Of a DNA stretch of 64,000 nucleotides, positions 10,301 through 23,286 are shown one piece after another. The notes below the pieces were generated by a model that was given only the letters and a program-made list of their open reading frames with translations, made no database searches and was not told the DNA's origin. Position numbers and translations under genes: made by a program. Source of the DNA: Klebsormidium nitens (Eukaryota; Streptophyta; Klebsormidiophyceae; Klebsormidiales; Klebsormidiaceae); assembly GCA_000708835.1 (NCBI GenBank), contig DF237266.1, positions 1 to 64,000 of the forward strand, given 5' to 3'. Each line of letters opens with the position of its first letter. The stretch's first letter is position 1.

Positions 10301-13300
10301 AATTTTGTTGCAAAGAACGGAGAGTGTAAGAATTCGAGCGAACTGGTCAATCATGAACGGGAACATGGTCAACATCCGAGGTCATTGATTCAAGTGCGGT
10401 ATTTGACCGCCGACTTGTGACGTTTCGCTATCGGTTGACCGAGAAGCAAGATTTGCGAAGGTTGTTTCAGTAGAAGCCATTCGCAGCCTGTTTACTACTA
10501 GACACATAATCATCGGACGTTCGCATCCCCTCACGAGCTCACCGTCAGCGAGCGTCCGCTTGACCCAACCTTTTTCTCATTGCCCTCTTTTCCTGCAGCT
10601 CGCATTTGGAGGTATTGGCCCGAGAAGCCGGTTTCTGAAGGTGGGTTCTTCCGCTGTCCTAACCTGCATTTACTACGGCCCTCTCGTGATCATTTACTCG
10701 ATTTGACGTCATCGTCGTGCGTGCAAACGACTCTGAGACGACAGGAGCAGTCTGCAAGAAGTCTCTTCTTAAGACCTCATGACATATGCGGTATGAGCCA
10801 GCAAGATGGTGGAGTTCGTTACCGAGACGGTCTCGGCTTTTGTCAAGCGCTGTTGTTTCGCGGACCCACTCCCGGATGCTTTCTCTGGTCGAACAGCTTT
10901 TAGCGAGCTGAGCCGTCCGGATGAAAAAATAATGGAGCTCGAAGAGGTTTTGGGAGCTAAACGGGACGCAGATATGGTCAATCCATCGGCCATTACGCAG
11001 ATTTTGACCGGACTATGTCCCAACGAAGAGCGTCCTTCTTCGCAGGTTTACAAGTTCGCCTTGCAAGCACTCGCCGTGCCCGCTTTCGTGGGAAGCTTTT
11101 ACTTGCCGCAGGTCAGGATTTTCTTGGAGCCACTCTCCTTCTTCCTTTTTGTCTCCATGTTTTCCCCTCAAACCTCCGTCCACTTCCTGGCCGTTCAAAA
11201 GCACTGAATTGCAATCCTGCAATCCAATGGGCTTTCAGTGGGGAATCCATCTTGAAACGGCATAATGGGCAGACGCACCTATCAGTGTTCCGGCGTCGAA
11301 GTCCTCTCTCGCCGTCGAAGCTGAAACTGTTGTTCTTCGCCGGTCGAGGTTGCCGAAGTAGACCTGCCAGGGTTACGTACTAACCCTTGGGTTGCCCGCT
11401 TCCCCGCAGGGCTTGCTCCTTTACTGGGTCACCAACAACTGCTGCTCCCTCGGGCAGGTACGCCGGGCTTTTCTGAGCCGCCGTTTTGTGCTTGCGCGCT
11501 CCGTTCCTTTTGTTCTGACTCGAATCCACTGGAATCGACTTCCGCGTTTGAGTTGCTCGCTTTGGTGATCTCATCGCGCCCAAATAACTGTCGCACCTCA
11601 CTCGTTGCAACTGCCTAGATTGGAGCACGAAAGTCGCGGGCCAAATCTGGAAGACTCTGCGGGCTGTTGTGTCCATAAGCTACGCAGCAACTCGCCTCTG
11701 GAAGACGACCTCCCGTGAACAGACTCTCAGTCGAACCTGAGCGTAAACGCAAGGACCCGTCTACCTGGTCGCTTTGACCATTTGTCCGAGAAGCTCACAA
11801 CTCACCGATCCCTCCGTTCGAGTTCCCTTCAAAGAGCATGTCAGCATCTTCTGAAAACCCCCCCACAGTCTACGTTTTTTGAAGCCTAAGGAAATCAGTC
11901 TCTAGTCTTGGACACAGTACACAAGCCCATCGCCGATCCGTATCGTGCAGAATCTGGCAGTTAGAAGCACTGCGGTCCGAGCAGCGCTCGGGCTTCCGCC
12001 TCTTCCCGACCGGAAGCCCTCGGGAACGGAACCGGAAGCCGTTCCGGTCACGGACGAGATGATTGCGAAGATGGACGTCAACGAGCTTGTGCAGGTGAGG
12101 TGACGTTAGCAAAAGAGCGCATGCGAGGTCATCGAGCGAGTTCAAGTCGGGGATCAATGCGATCAAGATGCTCGTCGATATTTTCATTAATCGGATTTGT
12201 CCAGAGGCATGCGCGAGCGTCAGCCTGGTGTGTGCAGTGGTCTGACCCCTTTTCCGCCTTCACCCTGCAGATTGCTGCCACGTGTCAGGCGCAGAGACGA
12301 CCGGAGGAGGCCATCAAGTTTCTTAAGTAAGACTGCTAAGCTCTTCCTTTCTCATTCTTGATTCTTCTAGGACGGCCCTGCCCCAACCTCGTATTAGTCT
12401 TTGCGAGTCCTTCACATGTTCAATGCGCTTCGTATGTGTTTCCTCCCTCCACGACTAATCTTGATTGTGCACCAGAACAACAAAGGTTCAGTAGGCTATT
12501 TCGCCCGCTCAAGTTGACGTTTCCGCTTCTACTTGTCTCATTGACAGCCGTCGTGGAACCCTCGTATCTGGCTTATAATCCGAGCACGCCTTTACATTCG
12601 CATCCGTGCCTATTTCGGCCCCTTCACACTCCTCATGCGGAATCCCGGCCACAAGGCGCCTATTCACATCGACCGCTCCTTAAGAACAGCCCACAAGGCC
12701 CCTATTCACACTGACTGTTTCCTTACAGAAAAGCCCACAAGGCGCCTATTCACACTGACTGTTTCCTTACAAAAAACCCACAAGGCGCCTGTTCACACTG
12801 ACTGTGTCCTTACAGAAAAGCCCTGGCGCGGAGCCCCGAGGAGGCCAGCATCTTTTACGCGCTCGGCAAGACGCACGTGGGGCTGAGGAAGTGGGAGGAG
12901 GCGGCGGAGTATCACGGCCAAGCAGCGGGCTATGTGAGCAGTAACCAGGGGTTTATATAATGTGGTAATTTTCTGAGTGCTTATGCCACGGATAGCGATC
13001 CTGGCAGTTTCCGACTGTGGTCTACTGGTGGCAAAGTGTGGGAAATGGCGGGAAGGTCGTTTTTCAGGGCAGGTAGAGGTGACGGCGGAAGCGTTTGGAG
13101 GCTGAGCCTCATCATGTACGGTGTGGTGAACGCTGTCTTCGTTGCTGTTCAGATGGGGGGCTGTAGGCTGGTTCCGGCTCGCAAAACCAAATCATTCTTG
13201 GAAACCACTGGTCGCAGTATCTCAAGCGTCAGAGAACGTTTGATTAGAACACTTCCCGTGGTTTGCGGGTAGACCAGCGTGCGCTTTTGTTGACACGATA

Positions 13301-14537
13301 AATGGACTGGTAGTTGCAGCAGCCATGCTGACGTCATGCTCACGTTGTCTCTACCAACGCAGGCACAGGACGACGAGCTCCGGGGGAAGGCGCTTTACGG
13401 GCTGGGCATCGCAGCGTTCAATCAGGTATGGGGAGAAGCCCGACCTTTTCGAGGCTTGATTGTTAGCAAAGGCGTTTTGTAGTTTCAAAAACGCAGTCTC
13501 AGGCTTTGCTTCTTCCAAATATGTTTGGCAGCTGGCAGCTTTACCATCCCGTATCGTCGTTATCGCCGGCTGCACGGGAGTCAGAGTTTCAATGTTTCCT
13601 TTGCGATGGTTTCAGCCGGTCGACAGATTAGCCGCTGAGCTCGCATCCGCCGCCGTCAATGTGGTAACGTCACACCTGCTAAAAATACGGTCCACTCGGG
13701 ATCAGCTCGACATCAGCAGCCGTTCGGCCAGGGCTTCATTGCCGGGCTCTTCTGGAAATCATCTTAAAATGGGCGCCTGTTTTGGCCCTTTCTGCAGGGC
13801 AAAGTGCCGGAAGCTGTTGCAGCTCTTCGAGAGGCCGCTGCGCTGCGGCCTGACGATCTCGAGGGGCAGCTTTCCCTGGCCAGGTGGGCGATTTGAGAGC
13901 GGTCTAATGTGAAAAAAGTTTTTTGAAGAATCGAAAGAACTGGCTGCCCGCGAGAGCACTTTGACCGTGGTTGTTTTATTCAGTCGAAAGGTCGAGAGAA
14001 TCTGTCCAGGTGTGCCATGGTCAGGATGCTGTAGCTCCAAAATGACGCTTTTACGGATCCATGTCTGATTCAATGAGGGCTGCTGCGCCTTCTATGCATG
14101 TCAGTATCTCGAGCTGCTCTCGGAAAGACGTCTGCATTGTTGAGTGAGTAAGAGGCGGCCGCTTTTCCTGAAATAGTGCTTGAACATTGCATGGTTTGCT
14201 CCGAAAAGCATGATACAATGCAAGTGGCACGATCTAAAGGTCGACTGCACAGCAATTACATTCTTAACGCCTGAGAATACAATTCTCTTCAAGGGAATGT
14301 AATTCTTCACTTCAAGGGAAGCGAAGCCTTCTCGAATGGTCAGCTTTGCTGAGTTGTGGTGCTGTTCCGGTCTCCTGATGCAGTGTGCTCAGCCGGAATG
14401 GCGACAAAGCGGCGGCTCTCGAGGTTGTTCGAAAGGCTGCACGCCTGGAGCCAAAATTGCAAAAGTACATTGAGGAGTTGGAAGAGGAGTTGCGGACGCA
14501 AGCTGACGCAGCAAATGCGGCGGAGGGGAGGAGATGA
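7332..14537 (+). CDS. Mitochondrial OXA1/YidC/ALB3-type insertase with C-terminal TPR domain (OXA2-like)
   Basis: There are fourteen exons: 7332-8206, 8610-8716, 8971-9089, 9373-9444, 10123-10227, 10599-10640, 11046-11111, 11410-11457, 11951-12094, 12271-12326, 12816-12933, 13363-13425, 13798-13883 and 14393-14537. All phases agree, giving 681 aa. The N-terminus (MALFRGALQRSALRS) looks like a mitochondrial presequence, followed by ~240 low-complexity residues. The insertase core carries SVTGLPWW, NPAWFLAVPAVQIPIFV, TDLTLPAG and GLLLYWVTNNCCSLGQ, hallmarks of the YidC/Oxa1/Alb3 family, which inserts proteins into the inner membrane. The C-terminal ~170 residues contain TPR-like helical pairs (EEASIFYALGKTHVGLRKWEEAA), the arrangement of plant OXA2-type proteins. 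The protein ends in a Glu-rich helix. It is convergent with the kinesin gene. Confidence 0.92.
12608..12826 (+). repeat. ~43-bp minisatellite carrying repeated 3' splice-site sequence
   Basis: Units starting cacaaggc occur at 12650, 12692, 12736 and 12779 (spacing 42-44 bp). A degenerate unit may lie just before. Each unit reads roughly cacaaggcgcctattcacac, then a pyrimidine-rich stretch ending ccttacagaaaagcc. The final unit supplies the genuine acceptor of OXA exon 11 at 12815. One earlier unit keeps an intact ttacag at 12728, and another has lost the AG. Confidence 0.85.
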
Positions 14538-15640
14538 CGTCCGACCCGCTCTTTTTTTGGTCGTCAGACGGTAACGACTTTCTCGGAATCATTCAAATTA
14601 AGGCAGCGGGAACTCGGTGACCTGGATTTCTATCCGGGGCTATGCATTGGTCTGTCTCCGCCGCGCGCCCAATCAATGGGAGTCCATGAAGAAAAGTAGA
14701 CCTTGATTGTCAGCATGCACATGCATGTACGGATATTGTCCCGCCATCATGACTGGCAACACATTCCAACATTCAAGGTTTCGCTTGTGCGCTCGGCTTC
14801 CTAGATGTTGTTTATAGCACTGTTGTGGCTGGAGCATGGACTACGGATTTGCTGGCGCTCCACGAGCGATAATCTGGTGCGTACGATCTTTATCTACGCT
14901 AAGCATCCAATATGCAATTATACCTTCTGGAGGGACACTTAGGTCACGCAAATGGTCGGGATAACCTAGCTGCGGCCTTTACATGGAGTCGGGCGGCTAG
15001 GCATCGACATATGACTGCCGATGCTCTCGCGCGTGGCCGGCACGCATACATGGATTGAGCTCCCCGGGCCGCGCCAGAATAATAAAGTGTGGACACCGAG
15101 GACCGCACTATCCAAATCTGATTCGAGCATTGCCGGGGCCATGACGACAGCGCGATCAATTGCGCCGCGACGGTGCAACAAGCTGACCGCGTATATACAA
15201 TGAAAATAAAGGTGCATGCTGAGTCTTTTTGCGGGTCAACTTCATATGCAACTTTACATACTAAACCGATGCGCGCAAAGTTCAGTCGTCCTTGCCAATT
15301 TACAGAAGGTAAACATGGCAGCACTTCATCGCTGTGTTGATATGATATCTATGATCATAGCCAGTGGCCGGCCGGTCTATTTGCCCGTCATGCATTAGCC
15401 AGGCACCGCTTGAAAGGTTTATAGGCCGCAGCTTTCCTCAATTAATCACACGTGGCGCACGTCTCTTCCCTCACTACATGAGCTCCGCTTTGTGGAGTTC
15501 GGTTTGATCAATGTGTTGCATTCTCACGGCCTTTAACTATGCTATGAATCTCCGTACAGTCTAAGGTTACCTCCGGCCGTCAGTGCACTCTCCGTCGATC
15601 TATGCTGAAACCTACCTCTAAAAGCTTCCTTGACTAGCTG
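14538..15640. other. Convergent intergenic region between the OXA and ARK genes
   Basis: This holds the 3' flanks of two convergent genes. Small frames here have no recognisable similarity or splice support. It includes a run of atgcacatgcatgta-type alternating sequence near 14716. No RNA gene or transposon ends are visible. Confidence 0.4.
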
Positions 15641-18600
15641 CTACTGTAGGTGCTGCTGGAAAGTGGGGCTCTCGCTGATGACTTTGGCCGCAAGTTCGCG
15701 TACGTCCTCCCGCAACGACTCCCTCGAAATGCGCTCCAGCTCCGCTAGCGCGTTTTCGGCAACCATGTCCTCAGCGTTCACCTCGTGTTGCGCGAGGTGG
15801 CAGAGTGCAAGCTCCACGTGCCGCTTCACGGAGGCTGTACATGACAGGGATTTGCACGTCTTTCCAACCGTTGCACAGAAAAAGTGATCCAGCACTACAT
15901 CGTAGTGTCTTCTACCAAGAGATCATTGGCAGTAAAAACCCAGGTAACCACGTGAAGCGAAAACGCTCTCTTCTGTGCAATACAAAACGCAGCTTGATAG
16001 ACTTCGTTCCTCTACAACCTAGCAAGATCGGCAAGAACAAACTCTCAGGGTTTGCTTTCAGACCTCAATATTACGTTTTCGATGAGAGACAAGCAAATCG
16101 TAACGACACAAAAGAATGGAAATGATATATCAACATGTTGTACTAGGACGTATACCTGTTGGAGCCGTTGCGTGCTCGACCAGCCACCCGAGGGCCCCTT
16201 CCTCTATCAGCATAGACTTTCCCGATTTGTCGCACTTGGCAAAGTTGGCAAAGCCGCGAGCAACCTGCAGGTAAGGGAATTCCCATACTGCTTGGGCGCT
16301 CAAAAACAATTTCCGCTGCAAAATTACTATTGGCCCTCAACCCCTTCAATGCACCCAGACTCAAGCATCGATGTGATTGGAGCACTCGCAGGTTGGCCAA
16401 AGAACCACTAGCTTCATACAACGTTGCTACTTCAACGTCCCTCAAGAGTCCTAATTCATGCACAATGTCGCTGAGACTCAAGGAAACCGCGGAAAGCGCA
16501 GTCCTTCGAGACAGGCAGCAGAGGATCCCCAACAGACTCTGCGCAACGACTACGTTTTCCCAAAAGCGCTTCCGGGTTCTTCTCCCGGCAAGGCTTCTTA
16601 CCTGCGCGAGGACCTCGGTGTGTTGCGTGGACGCCATGCTCAATAGCGCCCGCAGGCCGCCTTCTTCCCGAAGCTGGTGCTGCACCTTCTCGTTGCCGCA
16701 CAGGTTCGCGATCGCGCCCGCGACCATGCGCAGCGTCTGCGGGTCCTCGGCAGCTTCTGCACGCGCGCAACGAGATGACGTCAGGAGCTGCTCTCAAGAA
16801 AAGACCTAGCTGAAACTTTCAAGGGTTTGATTCTGGTGAACGATCGAAGGAGAGGTCCGTTTTATGCCAATGATGACAGTATTCAATAAGATTAATAAGT
16901 GGATGTACACAAATTACACCTTATCCGTTGCTCTTAAGATTTCATAGATCCCTCGCGCTGGATTTTCAAGCGAGCCTTCAGCAAAGCACTCGGAATCATT
17001 GAGGTATACTGTCGTTTTATTGCTCTCAAGCATCTTCTCTTAGCACGCCTTGCCGGTTCGAATTCTCACCTGACACTCCCACTAGCAGGTGTACCCCTTG
17101 CGCGTTCATGATGAGCTCCTGATTCGTTTCGTTCATGGCCAGGTTTGCAAGAGCGCCAGCCGCCACCCTTCGGCATGTCTCGTCGTCCGTGCTTTCCATC
17201 AGATTCAGTAACGACTGCAAGCCGCCTGCCTCCACTATCTTCTCCTGTAAAGTTCAGAAGTTGGCCTGGTAAAGTTGCAGCTATAGTCGCACTTCAACTG
17301 AAAACCATCGGTTGTGGCTTCTCCAAATTTTCGTCCTAGGTGCTTTGACAAAGAGAGTTTCCTTCCTATCCCCTCTTGCTGTTAGAGTCGGTTGTGGAAG
17401 GTAATTTGCGGGAACGACACAAGGTTGTCGGGAGGGGGAAGAATGTGAACGTAAGGTAAAAGAACCTTCTATTGTACGGCAGCTAAGGGATGAGGAGTTT
17501 TTCACTTTCGTACCTGGTTGGACTCCTCCGCTGCCAGGTTCGCGAGAACCTTGACTGCGTGCACTCGCACGTTAAGGTCTTCGTTTTCCAGTAACACCAG
17601 AATCTTCTCCAGGTCCTGACTCTCAAACAGCTTGCCCGTCGATATCTTTGGCCGCTTGTCGCTCTTCGGCGAGCCTCCATTGGGGCTCCCGTTCCCGTGT
17701 AACGAGGACGACCTGTAGAGCACGTGAAAGAAGCTGATCTCTCGTCGACCCGGTGGGGACTAGGAAGCGACACAATCATCTCCTCGGCTGGTTGGTTGGT
17801 CGCCTACCTGCTGAATTTTTCCGTGGTGCCTTGTCTTACAAGACTAAGCGCAGCATGCGGAAACTTAAAGAAGCTGGACACCCGTTGGAACTCACCATCT
17901 CAGGAACCATCTCCCCTTCCTGACTTTCGACAATCTACCACCGTGCAAGAACACAATCGCATACGCTCTTCCGGATCTTTCAGTGCTCGAATCTTCAGGT
18001 GCTCAAACCAAGCTTCAGTTCTGCCAACAATCTGAATGCGCACACATTTGGAAAGCGTCTTCAGATCCACTAGCTAGTCGCATCTTGTCTCTCTCCTGGT
18101 TTGAAAGCCGGCAAGAAATGCTCACCTCAGCTCTTCCAGTTGAGCTCTCAACCCCTCCACCTCCGCCCGCAAGCGCTCGCTCTCGGCCGTCAGACTCTCC
18201 ACAGCTGTCCGCAGATCCTCCGCGCCTTGATTGCTCTCGGCCAGTTGTGCCTCCACCGCCTCTCTCGCCCCCTGCTCCTGAGCCAGCGCACTCCGCAGCC
18301 CGGACATTTGAGCGTCCGCATCCGCTTGCGAAGCGCTGTTCTGCTCGGCGGACTGGCGGACCGCTGCCAAGTCCGCTGCCAAGGCCTGCCGCGCCTGCGT
18401 CTCGGTTGCGAGCTGCTTCTTGATCCGGGTCAACTCGTCGGCGTGCTTCTTGCGTGCTGCTGCCAGGGCGTCCTGCGAAGGGAATCCTCGATCTGCACCT
18501 CGCCTACTTTAGCACCATCATCAAGACGGACACCAACAATTGTTGAGCCCGCCGCCACCATCCGCTGACGATTCAAACGACTGGCGACGGTGAGAGAAAA

Positions 18601-21600
18601 GCCACGGACTCTGCTAAAAGCAAACAATTTCCTTACCGCCACTTGCAGCTTGATTCAGATTGATTGTTAATATTCGTCGCTCCTTGAGGCGTAAGGATAT
18701 CTTCAGGTACCTCTGGCCTCGATGATCACAAGATCGCGCCTAATCTACAGTAGAGTTGAGACGCACTAGACATACTACAGGCATGGGGGTCTGCCAAAGG
18801 AATGCTTCGCGAGCACGCTCACTTTTGACGCTGCGATCTCCTTCGTTTGTTCTTCAATCTTTCTATTGAACTCTGCTCTCTGGGCGTCGGCTTGAGCGAG
18901 CTTTTGCTCAACCTGCAAGGGGAAAGGGAGAAGAACATTACGGAAGTCGAGGATTTATGGACATGAGTCCGGCCTACTGAGCGCTTTCGAGCTAGATGAG
19001 ATCCTCCCTTGAATGGTCAGCGAAGCACCGGAGTCGTTGCCCAGTATGTTCACGCGTTCGTTCACTTTGTTGCAATGAATCCTACACCTTAAAAGCCCAA
19101 AGAGTGAGGCTGAACCGGGGTTGAACTTACCAGAGCCTCTCTCAACTCGATTTCACTCTGTCGTATCTCCATCTGCGCCGTCATGTGGTCAAGCTCCGCT
19201 TGAGTCTTCTTTTGAAGTGTCTTGTAGTCAATCTCCTCCTTCATTTTCACCATATTCTCCACCTGCAGCGATTGTTGGGTGAATGAGCTTACCAAGGATC
19301 CTAAAAACATCTGCTTGCAATCTTTACAAAGCACGCAGTGTTACCGACTTCGCCATCATCACAGTCATTTGCAGCAAACCTTCAAGAACAGCCGGATCAA
19401 TCAAAGAATCCTCTGAAGCCTGCTCATCCAAGCGAGAACAATGCAATCTGGACTTTTATTGTCAAACCACTCGCTGTTGGGAAAGGTACCAACACCGGTT
19501 TTCGACGAGCGCAGGGCTTCGCCTCACCTTCATTGCTCGTTGGCCAAATTGGATCGTGCTTGCCGTCTCGCTCCTCTGCACAGCTGAAGGGCTGATCGTG
19601 ATCACGAGGGAAGTGCGTGCGCTTCCTCCAAACGAGTCTCTCAGTAACCGAGTCAGCTTTGAGTCGCGTGTGGGAATATGGGGGCTCCCCTCTGCTAGAG
19701 CGTTGACACACTTGCCAAGCGCCGTCAAGGACAGATTGATAAACTTTGCCTCTTCCGCATGCGTGCCTTCTGCTCCTGACTTTTGCAGGCGCTCCGAGCC
19801 CGCAAGATCCACTATGAGGAGCTTCCCCTTCTTGAATGTCGGCACTCCCCCCTCCTCAGTGACTGAGGCTTTCCGGACAGAGACGAGCAGGATGGCATGG
19901 GAACGACTGGACTCGGTGTTCATCTTCGTGTTTGCTGCGGCTCGATTCACTTCCCCCGTTTGTAAGCAGTGAAGGAAATCCTCGAAGTTTCGAACCTCAA
20001 CACTCGTAGCTCCTGCAAAGCAAAGGTCAGCTTTTTGACAAGAGGTTTGACGACAATGTCGGGTCACCAACGCCTTGTGGAGATGGATCTAAATAGCATG
20101 CAAAAAGATAGCTTCGTCAATGTCGAAAGCCGAGGAAAATCATACGTAATTGCTGGCCTAAATTTACTGGATCCCAAGGAATAAAGCAGCAGTATACCTT
20201 GAGGAATCAAGATTTCTTTTCGGAACGTCTCATACGTGCTCCATGCTTACCTGGCACTTGCACCTCCCCACTCTTGTTGTCTTCTTGGACCGCTAGATTG
20301 TCTTTGTCTGTATTCAGTAGATCTTGCACCCGTTCGTTGTACAATTGCAGGTACGAGATACTTAAGCTGTCTGTGTTCCGGTCAGTGCTATCTAATAGCT
20401 GCTCCATAGCTCGAGCCATGATTCCCTTCTGGCTAGAATCTTTCGTCCCAAGCGATCCCAGAGTGTAAGTTTTGCCAGTTCCAGTTTGTCCATAGGCCAT
20501 GATAGTGCCGTTGTATCCTTCCAACACACTCTGCAGATCAGCACAAAGTAAGATTGAATATGTTGGATGGCTTTCTTGTCAGAGGGCGGGACAATCAGCT
20601 TGCGTACACAAATGTGCACAAATGGCAGCACTGTATGTTGAAACTAACCAATCACTGAAGGGCCAGTAACTGCAGAGATGCTGCCAATAATAGCTTTGAT
20701 AGGGTCTACCTTGAAATGCATCAATTTTGCAGCTTAATATGCCAGTGGCTTTCAATTAAGGCATTGGGACATGGTGCCTTGGACTATCAAAGGACAAAAA
20801 CTGAGAAGAGCGGAGCTGTTGAAAACAAGCGGCACTGATAATTATCATTTAAGTCCTTACCTCAACAACTGGCCTTGCAACAATCTCGTAGACTTTCTTC
20901 TGAGATGAGGTGTCGGAGAGGACATCATCAAACAGGTATGTCTCGCCATCCCAATTGTTCTTCTTAAGTTTCAAGCGGTGTGCCTCTGGTTCGAGCTCAA
21001 CGGCCTCGGAAAAGTCTGCTTCTGCATTCTTCTCTGCTGCAGTCTTTGGTCTACAGCGTACCACAACACGTACCTGGACGTGGAAGTATATTCTTGCATT
21101 GAATCTACTATCGTTTCAAGGTCTTCCAAACTTCCTTCGTGCAGAACCGCTGTGCAGCAGCACTTTCCTTTCACATGCACTTTTCATATCATTATCATGC
21201 GTTTCATTTGACGAAATAATCCACGGGGAGAAACGAGGTAGGCCAGCTTCTATCTGCTTTCTCATTTGCAAATACTTAACATGCAGACCACTTTGAGCTG
21301 CATCACCTGCAACTTGAAAGACAGGTTGACTCGCAAAGGCTATCTGTGCTCGAGAATCAGGAGCAGCGGCAGAAACCAGATTGATGCGCATTTTGCGGAT
21401 CACAAGCCACCACTGCTTGTTTTGCCTATCGTTTTCTGATCATAGTCCGCCATTCAGTTGAGAAACTTACCCTTCCGTTGGGAGCTCCTTTAACACCATG
21501 GCTGTGTCCATTTTGAGCTCGGGGCGTCGACGGCGTGCTTGCCGCCAAAGGGCTCATTCTAGTAAGTGATGCTTCCGTCACAGACTGAGCGGATCTCTTG

Positions 21601-21842
21601 ACCTCAAGACTGGAGTTTGATCCTGCCCGTTTCATATCCGGCGTACCTGGCCTACTGCCACTCGGCTTTGCTTTCGAGCTACTCGTATCCTGCGCTTCAC
21701 TTCGATGATTCGGGGATGCATTACCAGGATTTATACTTAGGGTTTTCTTGAGACTGAAGGATGTTGCACTTGGTGCCCGAGACAAACCAGAGGAAGCCAA
21801 ATCTGCTGTCCCAGATTTTGCTTTCACCGGTGTCGGCATCAC
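15641..21842 (-). CDS. Armadillo-repeat kinesin (ARK family, plant-specific)
   Basis: There are twelve exons (high to low): 21842-21471, 21073-20861, 20530-20251, 20012-19528, 19262-19131, 18912-18823, 18472-18126, 17712-17514, 17244-17070, 16756-16602, 16264-16156 and 15834-15641. All phases agree, giving 916 aa. Residues 1-124 are Ser/Pro-rich. The motor (about 125-450) has the P-loop GQTGTGKT, switch I NTESSRSH and switch II DLAGSER. Residues ~450-640 are coiled coil (QAELDHMTAQMEIRQ; LTAESERLRAEVEGLRAQL). From ~660 armadillo repeats follow (VRVHAVKVLANLAAEESNQ; CRRVAAGALANLAMNETNQ; MVAGAIANLCGNEKVQ), ending in ESPTFQQHLQ. ARK kinesins are N-terminal-motor microtubule motors of the plant lineage, linked to polarised growth, microtubule plus ends and organelle or nuclear positioning. 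No key motor residue appears to be missing. Confidence 0.95.
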
Positions 21843-22865
21843 TCACTTTTGATGAAGTGATCTCTTGTTGTTCCTTGAAATAAACCATCGCGCAGTATTA
21901 GGCGCAGGATCACATACTTCGAACGCCAAGCTTCTCGCGCTCTACAAGCTTAAGCCTTGCCAAGATCAGAGGAATGCTGTTTATCAACTCAAGGAAGAGG
22001 GGAAGGTCGCTCTCTGTGACATTCAATCCAGGTCGAGGAGCCTAGAGAATGCAGACAGGTTGTTCTTATCGAGGCCCCTTGAGTCGCTGTCTTACTGTAG
22101 CCTGATCATGCAGTCTAATGAGAATGACTCTGGCTCAAAAATCCATATTGAACCAATAATCTTCGTTCGCAATCTGCATGCGGCAGATTCAAGACTCAAC
22201 TTTCAAGCCCCCGAGTACGGTGTGCCCTGTTTTCATTCGTACAGTGGTGACGACAGAGGTTGTGCTCGGGTTTTGTACGGACATCAGCTTGAATGACTGG
22301 CGCGGAATGGTGAGTCTCAATCTCAGTGGCCTTATGTAAATTCTCCAGAACCTAAGCAACCAAAATACATGAGTCGATACCCGATTACTTGGTGAGTACC
22401 GGCTCTACTAGTACTAGTACAGGAGAGGCTAAGGTTGTCCTTATATATATCTAGCGTAAGTCTGACCATAAGCCGTACTTACCACATTTCTCATTCATGC
22501 AATCAAGCGCTCCAATTTTACCTTGCACATTTCTCGATCTGTAGCAACCATGGATAGGGCAATCCGGTAAGCATCCAAATCAGGAACATAGTGAGCTTTA
22601 TGAGCTTGCAGAACTTTCAAACAAAACTTAGGTTTGATTGAATCCGGAGTGCTTGGTAGGCTGCCGCCTGAACACCAACCGCCGATTGATCGGACGGCTT
22701 TCCTGGATCATCATCTGATGCCGGACGGTCGAAGCTAGCTCTGGCAACTAGACGCGATTTGGCGCGCGCAACATTTCTAATCCACCCAGGCTTGCAAGTT
22801 GCATGGATCAGTGCAGCTGCAGCACGACTGCTTGATGGAATGTGGCACTGGTGCAAGAGGCACAT

Positions 22866-23286
22866 TGAAACTTGTGAACTCCTTTCGAAAGTTCGGACGC
22901 GGACGGTTCCTGTCGCCGGTCAGGTCGACAAAGCCTGCGACCGGTATTTTTCATCGCCCTGCCAACCGGGTGGTCCTAATCACACTAAAATCCTAGGAAT
23001 AAGTGCTCAGCCGTTAGTGGAAACCCTAATCTGAAAGCAGTCACAGGGAAGGGACGTGACCCTAACAAACCGTCACAGGAAGTGGCGTAACCCTAACACA
23101 CCATCAGTACTTTGTGACTTAACCCTAATGTCCAGAGAGTGCCCGGTTGCTCTGCCGGGTACCGTACTCGTATTAAACGGTGTATACCGTCCGCCAATAC
23201 CAATCCGCGCCGGTCCTACCCAAAACACTGCCGGGACAAAGACCGTCCGCGTCCGAACTTTCGAAAGGCGTAAGTTCACAAGTTTT
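22866..23286. repeat. Inverted repeat (~50-bp arms, ~310-bp loop), possible foldback/MITE-like element
   Basis: The left arm at 22871-22920 contains cttgtgaact, then cctttcgaaagttcggacgc and ggacggttcctgtcgccgg. The right arm at 23231-23286 is its near-perfect reverse complement (ccgggacaaagaccgtccgc, then gtccgaactttcgaaagg, then gtaagttcacaag). The arms differ by a few bases and a 3-base indel. I see no target-site duplication I can define with confidence and no transposase frame, so it would be non-autonomous if it is a transposon. Confidence 0.7.
23027..23130. repeat. Telomere-like CCCTAA motifs in ~31-bp degenerate tandem units
   Basis: Within the loop of the inverted repeat, aaaccctaa occurs at about 23028. 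It is followed by three units of about 31 bp, each ending in a variant of taaccctaa (near 23060, 23090 and 23121). Each unit starts with a sequence like gtcacagg. The units are clearly related but diverged. Confidence 0.6.

Noticed and set aside
21865-22296. A 143-codon plus-strand frame upstream of ARK
   Set aside because: No family resemblance or splice signals, and a position in the expected promoter region of the kinesin gene.
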